DNA of 64,000 nucleotides, from assembly GCA_013397075.1 (NCBI GenBank), contig VWZS01009947.1:1426001-1490000 (forward strand), written 5' to 3'. This DNA comes from Rhabdornis inornatus (Eukaryota; Chordata; Aves; Passeriformes; Rhabdornithidae). The notes below the pieces were generated by a model, which made no database searches, was not told where the DNA came from, and saw only the letters and a program-made list of their open reading frames with translations. How positions within the stretch are numbered: the stretch's first letter is position 1; each line of letters begins with the position of its first letter. Position numbers and translations under genes: made by a program. Shown here one piece after another: positions 13,101 through 28,100 of this stretch.

Positions 13101-16100
13101 GAAATGCACTGAAAAAGGTTTAAAGCAGAAGATGTTCATGTTGAATTAGGTGTCTGGGACTTATTTTTTAAAGGAGAAAAGCAAATTGAAACTAGCATGA
13201 AAAAAAGAAAAGCACAGGAAACTTCTTGAGAACTGGGCATACCATTCTCAGTCCTTTTTTGGTCAGTTTAAATAATTTTCTGTTTCATCTAAATAAATAA
13301 TGATACAGTTGTGTTTAATGTGATGAATCAAGTAGAACAGCATTTCTAATGGATAAAAATAAGTATTAAAAAGATATTTTTAAAATATTTGCATTTTTAA
13401 TTGATATCCTACTCAGCACCCTCCTATATTCCATTTCCGTCTATTACTGAAATAATTTTGTTACTTTTTAACTTTGCAACTACATGGCAAAAGTAAGACA
13501 GTGCTAACAAATTAATTTTAAAAGGAGAGCTTTTGCGGTAACATGGTCACCTAAGTATTTCAGGGTCTAAAATTTTGTTTGCACACATTCGAGAAAAGCC
13601 CTGGTGAAAGGACTTGTCTAGAAATAGGGTTCTGGTGCCCTAACAACCCAGAGTGAACAACCTAACTAAAGCTTCTCCAACTTTCTCCCAACTAAATAAT
13701 CTATTTTGGTACCTTAATAAACCAAATACTGGAAGAATTGGGCTGGTATGTATCGAGCTCTTGCCTTGATACAGGGTTTAGAAACAGTCAGGACCACTTG
13801 CAGGTAACATTTAGCTAAAATGTCTGCTACCCTCCAGGGCAATATATGCCATCACCAAATGGACTTGGCTGGCCAGTGCTGTAACAGCAAGGAGAACTTT
13901 CTGTCCTGGCAATCAGCCTGATTAACAAGGAGTGCTTAGATACAATAAATGCTTAGGGAGTCGTTTAACCACAATAAAAAAGAAAAATAAGTTTATCGAA
14001 TTGAACATGGCACAAGCTTATGTGCATGTAAGTTCCTGTATGTCTATATAAAACAATTTGTAGCCAGCTCATCACACCTGAATGGCACGTTAACCTTGGA
14101 TTGGAAATTAATATTTAAAAACAAGCAGCAACCCATTCATTGGTAAAAATACATCAGAATCAAGACAGACAACATTGTAACTTAGAACCTGACACTCAGA
14201 TTAATTTTATAAGCCTTTTTGATGCCGCTATATTTTTAGTCTCTCTTTTGCTGACTTCCTTTTTCCTTCACTCCTGTTTCTTCTCTCCTTTTTCTGCCTC
14301 AATTACTATGATACCAAATACCATAAAGCAGATAAATACACCACCATCCATGCTACCTAATTGTTTGTCTCTATGATATTATTCTGTATTTTTGTGGAAA
14401 TACAATTATGATGACAAAACTGGTTATTAACATTAAAAAGATAATTTAAAAATATCACCTGGTCCAAAATTTCTTCAAACTGTGTAAGTTTGTTCAACTC
14501 CACTAGATTTAGCCATACCATGTCAAGAATCCAGCGGCATGGTTTGGGAGGGCAAGCCTGTAGATCCAAAGCTGCACCTCCTGTAGAAAAAAGCATAGGA
14601 TGAAATGTACTTTCTGATTAAATACATTATATCCCAGGGATCAATATATAATTGTTATTTCTTTTCAAATTATGTATTTTGACCTAAATAATTTTCTCCA
14701 GGATACAAACTGCACTCTTGTGTACTTAGCATTTATTTCATACCAAAGGATAACTTAGCCTTTTTAATGGCCTTCTCACAGGTTTTGGAAGGTTACTATT
14801 GGGTCTCCTCTAAGGCTCCCCTTTGCCAAGCTGAACAAGCCCAGCTCCCACAGAAATGTTGATAGAAACCATGTAGACAAAGAAATAAGCCTTTGAAATG
14901 GCATAAAAGTTTAAAAAGTTGAATTAGCTGTACACACAACACAGTTTTTAAAACTTACCTCTAATGAGAGTTTGGAACTCTCTGTTTTCCACATGTCCTC
15001 TCTCAATATCAATTTTTAAAGCCAGGAGGAGGGTAAAGAGGAATTTGTGGTTTTCATATAGGCCTCTAACAGAATATGAGTGAATTTCAAAGGTAAGATG
15101 TTCAATAATATTTGAGATTCTCTTCTGAGCCACAGGAGACTTCTTAGACCTAAATCATGAAAACAAAGAACAAAGAAACCACATTGATAAGAACAAATAC
15201 ATTGAAAAAGCAAACATCTGAATAGTAGGAAAAATTTGTGTCTTCCTACCTGGCTATGGATTGATCAAATAGCTTCAAGAACTGAGCCAGTGAAGTTTGA
15301 TACATATTATTGACCATGCTCATTGCTGTAAGAAGGAAATAAAGAATGCTTCCACGTGTAGCAACAGGTCGATATTCCTCCTGAGCAGTGTTAATCTTCA
15401 CTTCAGTTTCTGCTGCCACAGACAACTTGACAGCTATTTCAGCAGCTGTTTGCTTTGTTATTTGCAGGACACCAATTAAGGATTCATCATCCACTAGTGA
15501 ACCTAAAAAGTAAAATACTGGATGTTTGGGACATTTTTGTAATGATATTTTCACTTCAAACGTATGTTTAAAACAAAAGGCGAAATTACAGGTATTATTT
15601 ATTTAAAAAATGAAACTATTTACTGAATAACATAAAGCTTTTAAAACAGAAACCAAACAGGATATGTAATACTAAAAATTATTTTTACATCCAACATATT
15701 TAAGCAAATTCATTCAAAATATGTTAAATGTATTCATACCAACAGCTTTACAACACGTACTAGAGAAGTCACCTATCTTATGCACAAAGCCCACATAGTC
15801 AGCAAATTACTTAAATTATTTTGAAGTCTATTCATTGGCACTCTGAAAGTAAAAACGATTTGGGGTCCTAAGCGAAATGGTCACTCAACAATATTCATGA
15901 ATCTCGAGCAGTTACTCACGGATTTTCTGTTCCCAGATTCTTTTTCCACCAGAGATAGTAAGTAATCATGTTCAGGCTCATAATGTACTGCAGAAGAGTT
16001 TCAAGACAATTTTAAGCCAGGCCATTCCAATTTATATTTTCAATGGATTAAAGATTTTCCCATGGTCAGATACCTTATCTCGTCTCCAAAAAATGGATGT

Positions 16101-19100
16101 ATTTCACAAAACTTGTTTAGGTGTTAGCCTTAAGTGCCTGGAGTTGCATGTAGTGGCATGCTATAGCACCAAATCCCTCACAGTCCTCATACTCCTGCCA
16201 TTGTACATTCTCTTATTGTATCTTAGGCTGATAAATCAAAATCTGTAAGGAATGGACCTAGTGTGAATCAGTTTTATCTGCCTAATCTGATTAATCCTTT
16301 GATACAGAACCTTTGGTTGCACTTAGTTTGTAAAGAAGATTGTCTTCCAGTTCTTTCATCTTCCTCTTATTAGAAGTGACATCTTCCATGAGTTTAATTC
16401 GTTCTGCCTCTAGTTCCTGTTATTAAAAAACCAAGAAAATGGCATGGCATTTTATGGGTTGCAACTATGAGGGATACTTAAAATTCAGTTTCTGATTTTT
16501 CAAGTGAGTCAATTATGATTGAAGATAGAGGTGAACAGTTGGATCCAGCCATGAAAGGTGCATTTTACTTTTCTTGGTATCTAAAACATGTTTGTAATAA
16601 GAAATGGTTTTAAAAGTAGTGTTTATTCAGTATCTTATGATCTATCTTATCAATGTCAAATCCTGGTGAGTAATTGTGACAGTCATATCAATATTAAGAG
16701 CCTCCCAATGTATTTTTGATATTTGGAAATGTCTATATTGAGTCTGAATATAATTTTAGATAATGGCTAATATTGAGCATTTCTTTTTTTCTACATGCCA
16801 AAACCAATTAAATGGAAAAAAAATTAAATATCACTATGATTTATGTGTACTGTTAACTTACCTGTTTTTCAGTGAGTATTACTCTCCTCAGTAACTGATT
16901 CTCAAGTCCTTTCATTGTAACAGTAAAATCAATAATTGATGTTTTTGCATTAATTTCAGGTGTGAAAGCAGGATTAGGTAGCTTTGTAGTAATGTACAGT
17001 CTAAATGAATTCATAACATCTACCTCCTTATCACCAACTTTCACCTGTGGATTAAGTTAAAATAGTATTAAATGGAGGAAAATGAGTTTTATTAAACTCA
17101 ATAATACTGAGCAGAAAAGAAGTTTACATTATTTGAAATGCCAAAAAGAGGACATTTATTTCACAATTCAAATTTGTCATGAAAATGAAAGTCAATGACC
17201 AAATTTAGAAGTAAGAGTATGTTATAAAAGTAGCATTTCCCTCCAGCTAAATATAGGAATCACTTCCATTGTGGATTATGATTAACAGCTTCAGAACCAT
17301 TTGGTTTCTAATCACACCTCAAATGAAGAGGTAGTAGAAACTGCTGACCTTTGTAGAAATCATCATTCTCTTATGTCCAAGGAAAAAGGAATTATGTGAT
17401 CTGACAATGGAACAGAAATTACTGGACATAAATTTTATCTTTATTAAGACTAAGCAGGTTTCAAAGAATCTTTCCAAAGAAATTAAAAATTTATTCAGAG
17501 TATTCAAAAGAAATTTTTATAGAATTAAGATATTCCAGAACAGCAGTCTAACTCAAAAGCTGCATGTGCACAAGGAAATCTGGTCACTGCATGTAGTGTG
17601 AATCAGGGAATCGTTGATGTTGGAAGGCACCTTAAAGATCCTCTGCCATGGGCCAGTGGGGGGCATATGAGGCTCTAACATATGAGCCTCCAAGGTGGCT
17701 TCAAATACCTGGCTTATGAAGGAGTAGGACCAAACCACTCCCTTAAGCATTTTTGCACTGCTTGAAAATCAGTAAAAAGAATTTTAAGCATTTAATTGGA
17801 TAAGCATAATTGGTGCCAGTTTGGAATAATCAGTAATAACTCTGGTGGTTAAACTCATAGTTTAGACTTGCCAACTTACTACACAGCTGAGGCTCTGTCT
17901 GTTATATTTTATTAGTTCAGTTTGATTCTTTACAGGTCTCTACTGAATACAAAGTTTACCTCATTCAGCAGACGTTTGTAACAATGGTAAAATAACATTT
18001 GTCACAAAGCTAACTACTTATTCCACTTCTTTTGTTTGATTACTAACCTTAAAAGCAGATCCAGACTTTATGAAATTTTTTTCTAATACATTATCAAGGA
18101 CTGGATCCAACTCTTCCTCTATATCTTCAATCAGAAGTGATCGTCCCAGTGAAAGACTGTCTTCTAGGTGTTGTCGGAAATATTTGTCATTCAGAGTTGT
18201 TACCTCAAAAAGTAAATTACAAATTGGTGCAAGGACAAAGTATTTTCTCACAGTCTTACATGAAAATCACAGACCTAACCATGGAAACTTTTTTCATTTT
18301 GTTAGTTGCATTTTAAAAAAGGTGCTATAAATGTTGACCATGCAGCAATTTATGCAGAAATACTTCTATGTGTACAATGAAAAGTACCATAAAAAGGTGA
18401 ATTAAAAGGTTGGCTGTAACTGAATCCTCAGAACTTCATTATTAGAGTAATAATGTACTAAATAAAACTTATGTACAGCTTATTGCATATTAAAGATATT
18501 ATGTATATTTTAGAAATCAGAGACACCTAGCCTTTAATTTTCTGTTCTATGTCCTAGAAGGACTAGATTTTATAATTTTGGTTTTGTAGTGCTGAGAAAT
18601 TCTTTCTGGAAATCTGAACTCAGTCTAAAAGATGAATCACTGCTACAATATTTTGAATTTAGATTGATATTTCATGAAATGGGATTCATACTATATGAAA
18701 TCATTAAAAAGCATGCATAAAATAGTAAGCTATATAATTAACTAATTTTAAACCCTCCATAATTTATTGATATTCAGGAGTTTTCTCAATATTCAGGCTA
18801 GGAGTTGTAAAATGCAGTTTCCTTTCACCGTGCCACGTCATTTGGGAAAAAATAATTTGTGATTCAAATGGTGACACATGAACATCTTTACATTGTATTT
18901 CATGAGCAGGCATTTTACCCTATTGGCTTAACCTGTAAAAGAGCTATGAAGATTGCAGTAATGTTAAGATAGACAATTTTTTCACGGGTTTGGCTTCAGC
19001 TAGATTTCCTCAACTTCCTTTTGTAGTGACAACCTCATTGTGAATACCTTCTTAGGTCCTAAATTATGAACTGCAACACTTGAGGCACTTTGCCTACATT

Positions 19101-22100
19101 TTCAGAGCTGTAACTTACCCTGTCTTTATCTGTAATGTTGCTAACAGTCACCCAATTTACTTTCATTGAATAATTTCATATTACACTCTTTTGCTTTACT
19201 TATCACCTCTTTGTTCTTTTTTGTGTTGGGACCATACTCACCCATCTTGGACAAAATACTTTAACACTTTTTGCTAGATTTCATACAAGTTAGATAGTCT
19301 TTTCCAAGCCCTTGAGTGGGATTTACAGCTGTTCTCAAGTTCTCTGCTGAGGCATCTACACAATTGTCATTCTCCACACATGTTAAAGTTATCTCAGATC
19401 ACACTGACTCAAATGCAACCTCTCTCGAAAGCACTAATGTTTGAAGGAGTATAAGAGAGCACACCATTCCTTTAAGACACTGCTTACCTGTAATTCATTT
19501 TCCTGCTCTTTATTTTTAACCCATGCTTTTCCTTGAGTTTGTGGGTCTACCAAAAGTGGGTATCTCGATGCCTTAGTGACGATGATACCATTCTGAATTG
19601 AGAGGTGATCTCCAGGCAATCCTTGAAGATTCCATTCACTAATCTAAAGGAAAAAAAAAAAAAAGAGATGAATAAAAAGAGTAGTTTGGAATAAATGACC
19701 ACTGGAATTTTTCTTCAATAAAAATTTTTCTAAGATGTAACAGGGACATCAAAGGGAGTGCATATTTGAACCCGCTGAAGAATTTTTAATGCAGGTATTT
19801 CAGAATTTTATTTTTATGGATGTTTTTAACTATATAGAATCACAAAAATTACATTTAAAGTGTAAGGATGTCAAAAGACAACCCGACAGACAAATAAAAC
19901 ATTGGGAGGAGTTAAGCAAAACCCAGTTTAAGAGAGCTTTTGGAAATTAATGTTTACTGAAGAAAACTTGAAGATTCTGGTATTTCCCACCCTTTGCCCA
20001 TTTCTTATACATTCAACATTGAATAAAAGGACTTTATGTACTCTATTCTAAATTACAATCAAACCCACTGTTTTAGAAATGCCCTGATTTTGGCTGAAAG
20101 AAAATTCTTTCTTCTTAGTAGATGGTCAGTGCTGTGTTTTCCTGACTCAGTGTGAGAATAATGTTGGCACACTGATGTTTTGGCTGTTGCTCAGTAGTGC
20201 TTACCATAAGTCAAGGAATTTCCAGTGTCCTGTGCTCTGCCAGTGAGCAGGTACACAAAAAGCTGGGAGGGAGCATGGCCAGGACAGCTGACCTGAACTG
20301 GCCAAAGGGATATTCCATCCCATGGAATGCCATGTCCACTATATAAACTGGGGGAGTTACTCAGAAAAGGTTTGATCATGGTTTGGGGATTGACTGGGTA
20401 TTGGTCAGCAGGTGGGAGAAATTCTATTGTGCATCACTTACTTCTCTTGGGTTTTGTTACTATTACTACGCCAAGATTTCGTGGAAATTGCCAAGAGCAT
20501 TTGGAAACCACAGAAGTACACAGCGCAGCAATATTTGGAATATTGGGGATTGATTATAGTTCTTCTCTAAGCAAGCATAATGCTGGCTAACAGTCATAGA
20601 ATATGCTAATGGAAATTCAAATTAAACCCTCCAAGCACCAAGAACTTACTGTTGGTTGATCTACCAACATAGAAATCAGGTTCAAATCGTCAGAAAAGGG
20701 GATTTTATGAGCTCTCAACTCTGCTTCCCATAAGTCTTTAATCAAAAGGTTCCTGAAGTCTTGATTAAAAGGTCCACAGTATGAAAGAAAGCCTGTGCAG
20801 AGCAATATATCTCCCACAAGTCTAGAAAAGGAAGAAAAATCATCATTAAAAGGTGATGTACAAATTCAATTTCTAATGACTTAGACAACCAGCATTTGAA
20901 ACATAAGAAGATTTCAAGAAAAAAGTAATTTATGTTTCCAGAGCTTTTGTGTGGCAAAACTTAAGAGTAGTATTTTGTGAAAACATTGTCTCCACCCCTA
21001 CAAAACAATAAAGCCCTGATGAGAACTATTCCTTCTTTCCTAAATGAAGCAAGAAAATGGTTTATTTCTTAAAAATATATCTGAAATACAATATTTATCA
21101 AGGATACAAACCTAGTTCTATTGAAACTCTCTCCAGAAATGCCCAATTTCCCCATAGGAAATTTATAGTAACACGAGTGTTCTACAGAAGCTAAGCTCTC
21201 TGAAGGTTTCACTTCCCCAGTGACATCAGAACAAGGTGCAGTATTAGGAGGGCTGCAGAAGCAGCTGTCATACAGGCACCTAACAGTCCTATCAATAATC
21301 ATTTTGGAAGCTAATTCCAAAATCAGAGGTATTGTTCTTAACTGAAATACTAGCACTCAGCACCCATTTACTCTTACTTATGGAAGGAAAATTCAAATTC
21401 AGATTAGTTCATTTGATTGCATTGCTATATTAAGATTTCCAGGAAGAAAATTTAGTACCACAATTAAAGCTACTAAATTGTTTACCAACACTTCAGGTTT
21501 TACAAGCATTTTCTTTTTGGTTTTTATGTAATGGATTTGATACCTCTTAATCTGAGATTTAAATTCCTTGCTTTGCTGAGTCCACCTAACCTTCTCTCCA
21601 CTCAGTCCATCTATAAGCGCAGAGGCTGCTTGCATCTTTCTTTTGCATGTTTCTGCATCATTTTCTAAGTCCTAAAATTGAAGAAAATGTCCTACTTAAT
21701 CACAGAACACAAAAATGTAGAGTTCTTTTATATACTTTTCATCCTCTTATATTAATTATAACTATTTTATTTATTTAAAACTCATTCTTGAGGACACTTA
21801 AGGATATCTAATATGTTCTTATTCACAGAAAGAGGGGGAATAGGAGAGGACATAGGCTTAACTCTCTTACTTTTATAAGTGAATCTCAGCCATGTTATTC
21901 AAGGTAGCAGGCAAATGCATGTTTGCAGCAAATCCTAATTACATGAAAATATTGTACAAGCATTTTTGATAAAACTAAAATACTTTTATCTCACCATTTT
22001 CTCCTTCATTGCTGCATCAAACTTTGCCTGCACTTTATCCAGTTCAGCTTGCTTTTCATCTAATTCTGCCTGAGCCTTATCTTTTTCTGCATTAGCTATT

Positions 22101-25100
22101 TTCAGGCGACCTTCTTGCTTTGCCAGGTTAGCCTGCAAAGGAGAAAAAAATTTGAAGTACAATCACGTATAAGATTTCAACATAATTCAATGAACTATTT
22201 AAGCCCACTTAGCTGGTAATCACAAGACTATAATACATCAAAGTAACTTCTTTATAAATATCAAAAACATTTAAGCTGAAAACTATATCATATATATACT
22301 GAAGATATTTTTTGTTCAATAACAATACCTGAAGTACTAGTACTTTAACAGTACCCAAAGTTCTAGTATATATTGTCAACTTTATTCCTTTAAAAAGAAG
22401 TTACATTTCAAGAAGCTGGTTAAGGAAGTAAGGTTTCTGATCTGTAGACATTGGTCAGACTAGAAGAACAATTACTCAATATTCTTCTTGACTATATGTT
22501 TTGACTATATTCATTTCCTTTTTTTTTTAAGTGAATTTTATTTATATTTATATTTATATTTATATTTATATTTATATTTTTATTTTTATTTTTATTTTTA
22601 TTTTTATTTAGTGAATTTTGACCAGCAATCACAATGGGAGATTGGTCCTTTATCATCTAACAACATTGCTTTTACCCACTATGAAATTGTCCTAAAACAG
22701 TGACTCTTCCTATTGCTCCTAAAATTATATTTATGGTGAATGCAGGAATTTAATTAATTTTTTTAAAAAATAATTCACCTGTATTATTGTTGCTTCTGTA
22801 AATAACACTTCTACCAGTGACAAAAATGTGAAAAAATTTTGGGATTCCCATGTGCTCACCTCTTTTATTATCTTTTATTTTAATATGCTACATTTAAGGA
22901 TTAAATACTTTGTTTAGAACAAAAATATCACTGTTTTTGAGTTTCATAAACCTGAAAAAGAACACCCACACTAAAGCAAAAATTTACTCTTAAAAACATT
23001 TTCCTTACTTTGCTTCCTACTATTGCAACATAGCTCCTTTATTGTTGTGAGCTCTGAACCTCTTTAGAAAGCCAATACTTAGGCAAGATGTCAGTCCTCC
23101 ACTGCCTCTAAGTTACCAGGAGAAAACAAAGAACCTAAAATAGCTGCAAACCTCTGTTTGCAGGACCCTTTAGAGAAGGAATGAATATCCTGGTACAACA
23201 TTTTAAAAACAATTATGAAGTAATTATAACATAATAAAAAAAAGAAAAAAAAGACTGAAAACACCTTGCCAGTAAACCAGATCACCAGATATATTCAATC
23301 TAGGCTAATTTTTTGTTCTGTGTTCTCTCTAGAATAAAGAAGAAAATAGGTTTGTTTCTGCTCCTACCATCTCTAACCAGTGAAGTCACAGGCTATTATG
23401 TCTGAATAAAGTTATATATATAAATATTTGTAAGATCATATTAAATTAAACTAAATTCAATTACTTGGTAAGCAAACACAAAGCAAGAGAGGATGTATTA
23501 CCTTAAGAGGCAAGACTTCTCTGTTAACACCATAAAATACCACCATGGCTTGTGTCCAAGAGAGGAGTCCTGCCACGTTGCCACACACCTTTTTACCATG
23601 TTGCAGTGTATAGTCTTCCATTTCAAAGTAAGGCTGGACTAATTCTACTGTCTCATCATTGATTGTATCCCTAGCAAAGTTCCGTAGGTTGTTCAAGAAT
23701 GGGCCACTCATAAGCTTCAAAAAACAGAGCACAAGTTATTTACACATTTTAGGTTCAAAGTCTTGTTCATAGGTGAAACTGTTAAAAAGCATTCCTAAAA
23801 TTCTTCTGTAGACAGAGGACATTTATATTGCTAATATTATAATGTGCCATTCAGTTGTAACTCCTCCTACACAACTTCTATTATTTTGAAGTTTTAACCA
23901 ATTACACTCCAGTAACTAGAGTCGAAAGTTACTGGTGTACTTTCCATCTTCTACATTCCTGTGTTGCATTTCAGAAGCATTTAAGAAGTATCATTAAATA
24001 AAAAAAAAACCATTGACCAAAATAAAGACTCAGAGATATATTTGTAACTTAACTAAATGAAAAGAAAATGCTTAGGCATTTGTGAAATATGATCTAAATT
24101 CCGAAAAGTGAAATAATTTGGTTTAATTTCTTCTAACAAATATTTAGCATGCTAAAGGCAATTAATGGAATAACTGCTGATCTCATTTTATTATATCAGT
24201 GGAAAATAAAAGCTTTTGATGATTTTTTAACTGTAAAAGCCAAAATAAAAATCAAGAGCACTATTTTTTACTTGCTACCATCAGGCCATACACCAGGAAC
24301 AGGGCAAGGAAACTCTAAAGATTCTGCTGCAAAAATCTCTAAGCAATTCACCTACTATTTCTACCAGTTAGATATAGTGTATAGATGCAGTTTATCTTAA
24401 AACAGTATGTTTGCCTTTTAACAAAATTCTGTCATGTGTTGGGTAAACAGCATCATAAGTTCTCTGATAAGCTAATTGGTATTTCTGATGTTTAAGAAAC
24501 ACTGAAAACTCTACTTACTTTTAATGATTCTCCCCATGATGGCTTGCAGCAAGGCTTTTCTGGATCCATGGTAACTTGATCCAATCTCTTTTGAAATAGT
24601 AGCAGACAACAGTCCATGATCCTCATAATGAGGTGAGGAGGTTTTGCAAGTTTTCTAACAGTAGCAATATCCTCTGGTTTGATGGTCTGTTTGAAGAAAG
24701 ATGTAATAGAATCCTGCATCAATACCATTATTCTATTTTCCCATTCAATATCTTGATTTTCATATTCATTTGTAATACTTTTCTCTGAGGTGCATTTGTA
24801 TTAAGTATATACAAAAAAGTGAGAAACCTGGCCTAATTAATAAATTTCATAGTTTCGTGAAACTTTAGCAATTTCAATGAATATTAGACAAGAATATCTT
24901 CCCAATATTGAAGACATCATTCAAAAATCAAATTTACATACAGCAGCATTGACTTGAATTGTCAATCTAAGCATTTAAAGAAACATTACTGTAAAATTGT
25001 AATAGGACTTAATTAAAAGCAGTTAGCTTGATAAAACAGTGTTTCAGATTTTTAGTAGTCAAGTTTATTCTGATATGGATTTGGTTCTTTTTGTTCAGTT

Positions 25101-28100
25101 TAAGTTATTATAGGTATGAGATATAATTTTTAACTTCATTTTCTAACAGCATCACTCTCACTGGCACTTGGCTTAGTTCAACAACCACTACAAAATTTTA
25201 AAAAATATTTAAAACTTCAAAACTAACATTTATTTGTGTCACATTTGTGACACATACCACTACCTGCCTAGAAGGAGTAGTTATAGGTACATTATAAAAA
25301 ACATTTTCTAAGTCCGCACATTCTGTAAGTAAATTTTGTGACTATTTTTGGAAGTTTCATTTATCTCATTATCTAAATGTCAGTGTAAGAGCAAACAATG
25401 CTCCTTTTTTTGCTTTTTCTACTCAAGAACTTCTGTCACATAAACTCTGATAACTGGAATGGAAGGCAGTCAGTGATTTCTGATTTCAGGTTTTTACTGT
25501 TTAATTGTTCAGAGCAGAATATTGAAATTATTTAACACAGTAATGCCTCCAAATCTCTGAGTCCTGATTCTGATTGCCCTGAATTCCCTTTGTTTCCTGT
25601 TCTTCGTAAAATTAAAAGCATTAGGATTTTTGGTGAAGAAAGAGAGAGATTTTTGTCTTAGAAGACAGGTGTAACTACTTAAGTTTGAATTAAAAACATT
25701 CTGTTAGCACAAGAAGTATTCTCTCGAATTCAGAACAACAGATATTCTAAAGGCATCTGTAGTTTTTTGAAAGATCTGCACTTTCATAATGATCAAGTAT
25801 TGGGATGGAAGGAAAAAAATACTATAAAATAGTCCCTATGTGTTTAAGATAAAATATGTGTGCCTTAAGTATTCATGAGAGACATGGCCAGCAACAGTGA
25901 GGAGCTGCTGACAGCAGTCAATACCAAGAGACAGATGTATGTTGGTGGATCTGGCCTCTCACAGGTGATGCAAATAATACTACACTAATAAAAATGAAAT
26001 TTATTCACTTTCAGAGCTTCTTCTGCTTCTTCTAGTGCTGGTTTAGCTGCCTCCAGTTTTCTCTCTGCTTCCTGTTTTTCTATATCAATTGCATCCACGA
26101 TCTTTTGTGCTTTATCTTTCACACCCTGGACTTCAAGTTTTATTTTGGTTGCAGCTTCAGCACTTTCTTTGACTTCTTCTAGTACCTGGAATTGATAATA
26201 AACACATAAAATCTGAAAATCAAAATGGTGGAACAAATGATTGCGAGACACAAGATAAAACAGTATATTAAATATACAAATCTAACCCCAACTACAGCTA
26301 ACTATATATGATATCATAAAACTATTGAAAAAACCCTAAATGTGAGAAGTTCAATTTCATCACTTTCTGTCACATATTTCTCTCTTATGAGATTAAAGGC
26401 CTCAAAGAATGCAGGCAGTCCCTTAGTCATCACCACCCAAAATTCGCTCTCCAGTGCATATTAAATATGCACCGTCAGAGCATTACAGGATCTTTCAGAA
26501 AACAGAATGTCTGTACTGATCCATTCCCTGGCATACCTTTCCAGAGAGTAATTTTGGAGATCAGATTTCTACCAGACCACCAATCTCATGAACACACAGA
26601 TACCTTGTTAATGTAAAAGACAAAATCTGAAACTGGACTGCGATTAACATTTTTCTAAGGAATTTTGAAACAGAAAATCCCATTATCACGTTAACTTTTT
26701 CTCTGCTTGTAAGTGCACATATAATCCCGAATTTAATAATGTCAATTAAGCCCAAATTTTAAAAAAGCTACGGAAAAAATTGAGATCTGTTGCTTATCTG
26801 AGTGGGTAAGAGAAGAACAAGGAAAGCACTCAATTTCTGTTGCAGTCTAAAAGTGCCTCACTTTCAGAAGCAAATGCTGAATCAACATGCTATAGAGAGA
26901 GTAAATCCTCATTTTAGATTAGGCAAATTTTTGCAAATTATGATAAAATTCTGCAATAGCATTTTACCTGCTGTATATTCTAGTGGCGTTTAACACTCAC
27001 TTACTTTATCTGCCTTAACAGATGTCACAGCCAGCTCTTTCTCCTTAACAGCCAAGTCCTTAGAGAGTTTAGCAACAGATTCACTGGCTTCCATCAGCTT
27101 GGACAGACCTATTAAGTAAAAGATAAAATTCAGAAATATAGAATTTTTTTTTTCCCTAGTTAGATTACACAGTCTAGGTCCAGATCTCTCATATGTTGTA
27201 CCTTGTGTTCTCATTACATTTTATGTAGAGGAGAGAAAGTGGGTATATGCAGTCATACTATCATGATTGTGTCTACTATTCATATAAGTAATTCTGCCAG
27301 GTACAAAATTATGATAAATAAGCTTATTTCTTCATAAGAAAACAACAAAGGAGCTATGTCAAGTACATGTTGCATCATAAAGTCATGAGACAATCAGAAT
27401 TTCTGAACAATGCTTTATTGTGTCATTACATGAAGAAATTATCTAAGGATCCATGATGGCCTTCTAATAGCAAGTCCCTTCTAGAAAAAGTGGGGAAGAA
27501 GTGGAGTCAAAAGTGGACAAAAAGATTACAGCAAAATGATGACCTCCAGCATCTGCATATTGAGTTTACCCTCTCTTGTCCCTGGTGACAGAGAGGGTGA
27601 AAAATCACCTGTGTGCTGAGGGCCAGTCACATCATAGCTCATCTGTGTGCTATAGAAACCACCCATAAAGGCCACTCAGCCTTTCATAGAACCATGGAAT
27701 CACAGAATATGCTGAGTTGGAAGGAACCTATCAGGATGATCTAGTTCAACTCCTGGCCCTGCACAGGACACCCCAAGAATATCACCATGTGCCTGAGAGC
27801 ATCCAGAAAGAATGTGCTTGCTCCCTGTATGGTTATTATATATTCAGTCTTTCCCATGCATTCATGGGTTCTTTTTTTCTCTTCTGTCTTGCTCATAGAC
27901 TTGAGCACAGATATTTTGGCCATTCCTGAGTTCCTCATTGCATGCTGAAGCCTCTCTAGCCTCTTTCTTTCTCATCACCGAATCTTTAAATCCTACAAGT
28001 TCCCTGGAAGTAATTCCCCTTATTGCCTTCTCTCCGTAAGCACTTGAGTCAGCACACCCTTGCAGCTACACATTTGATGTGCTATGTTTCTCTCTGATGG

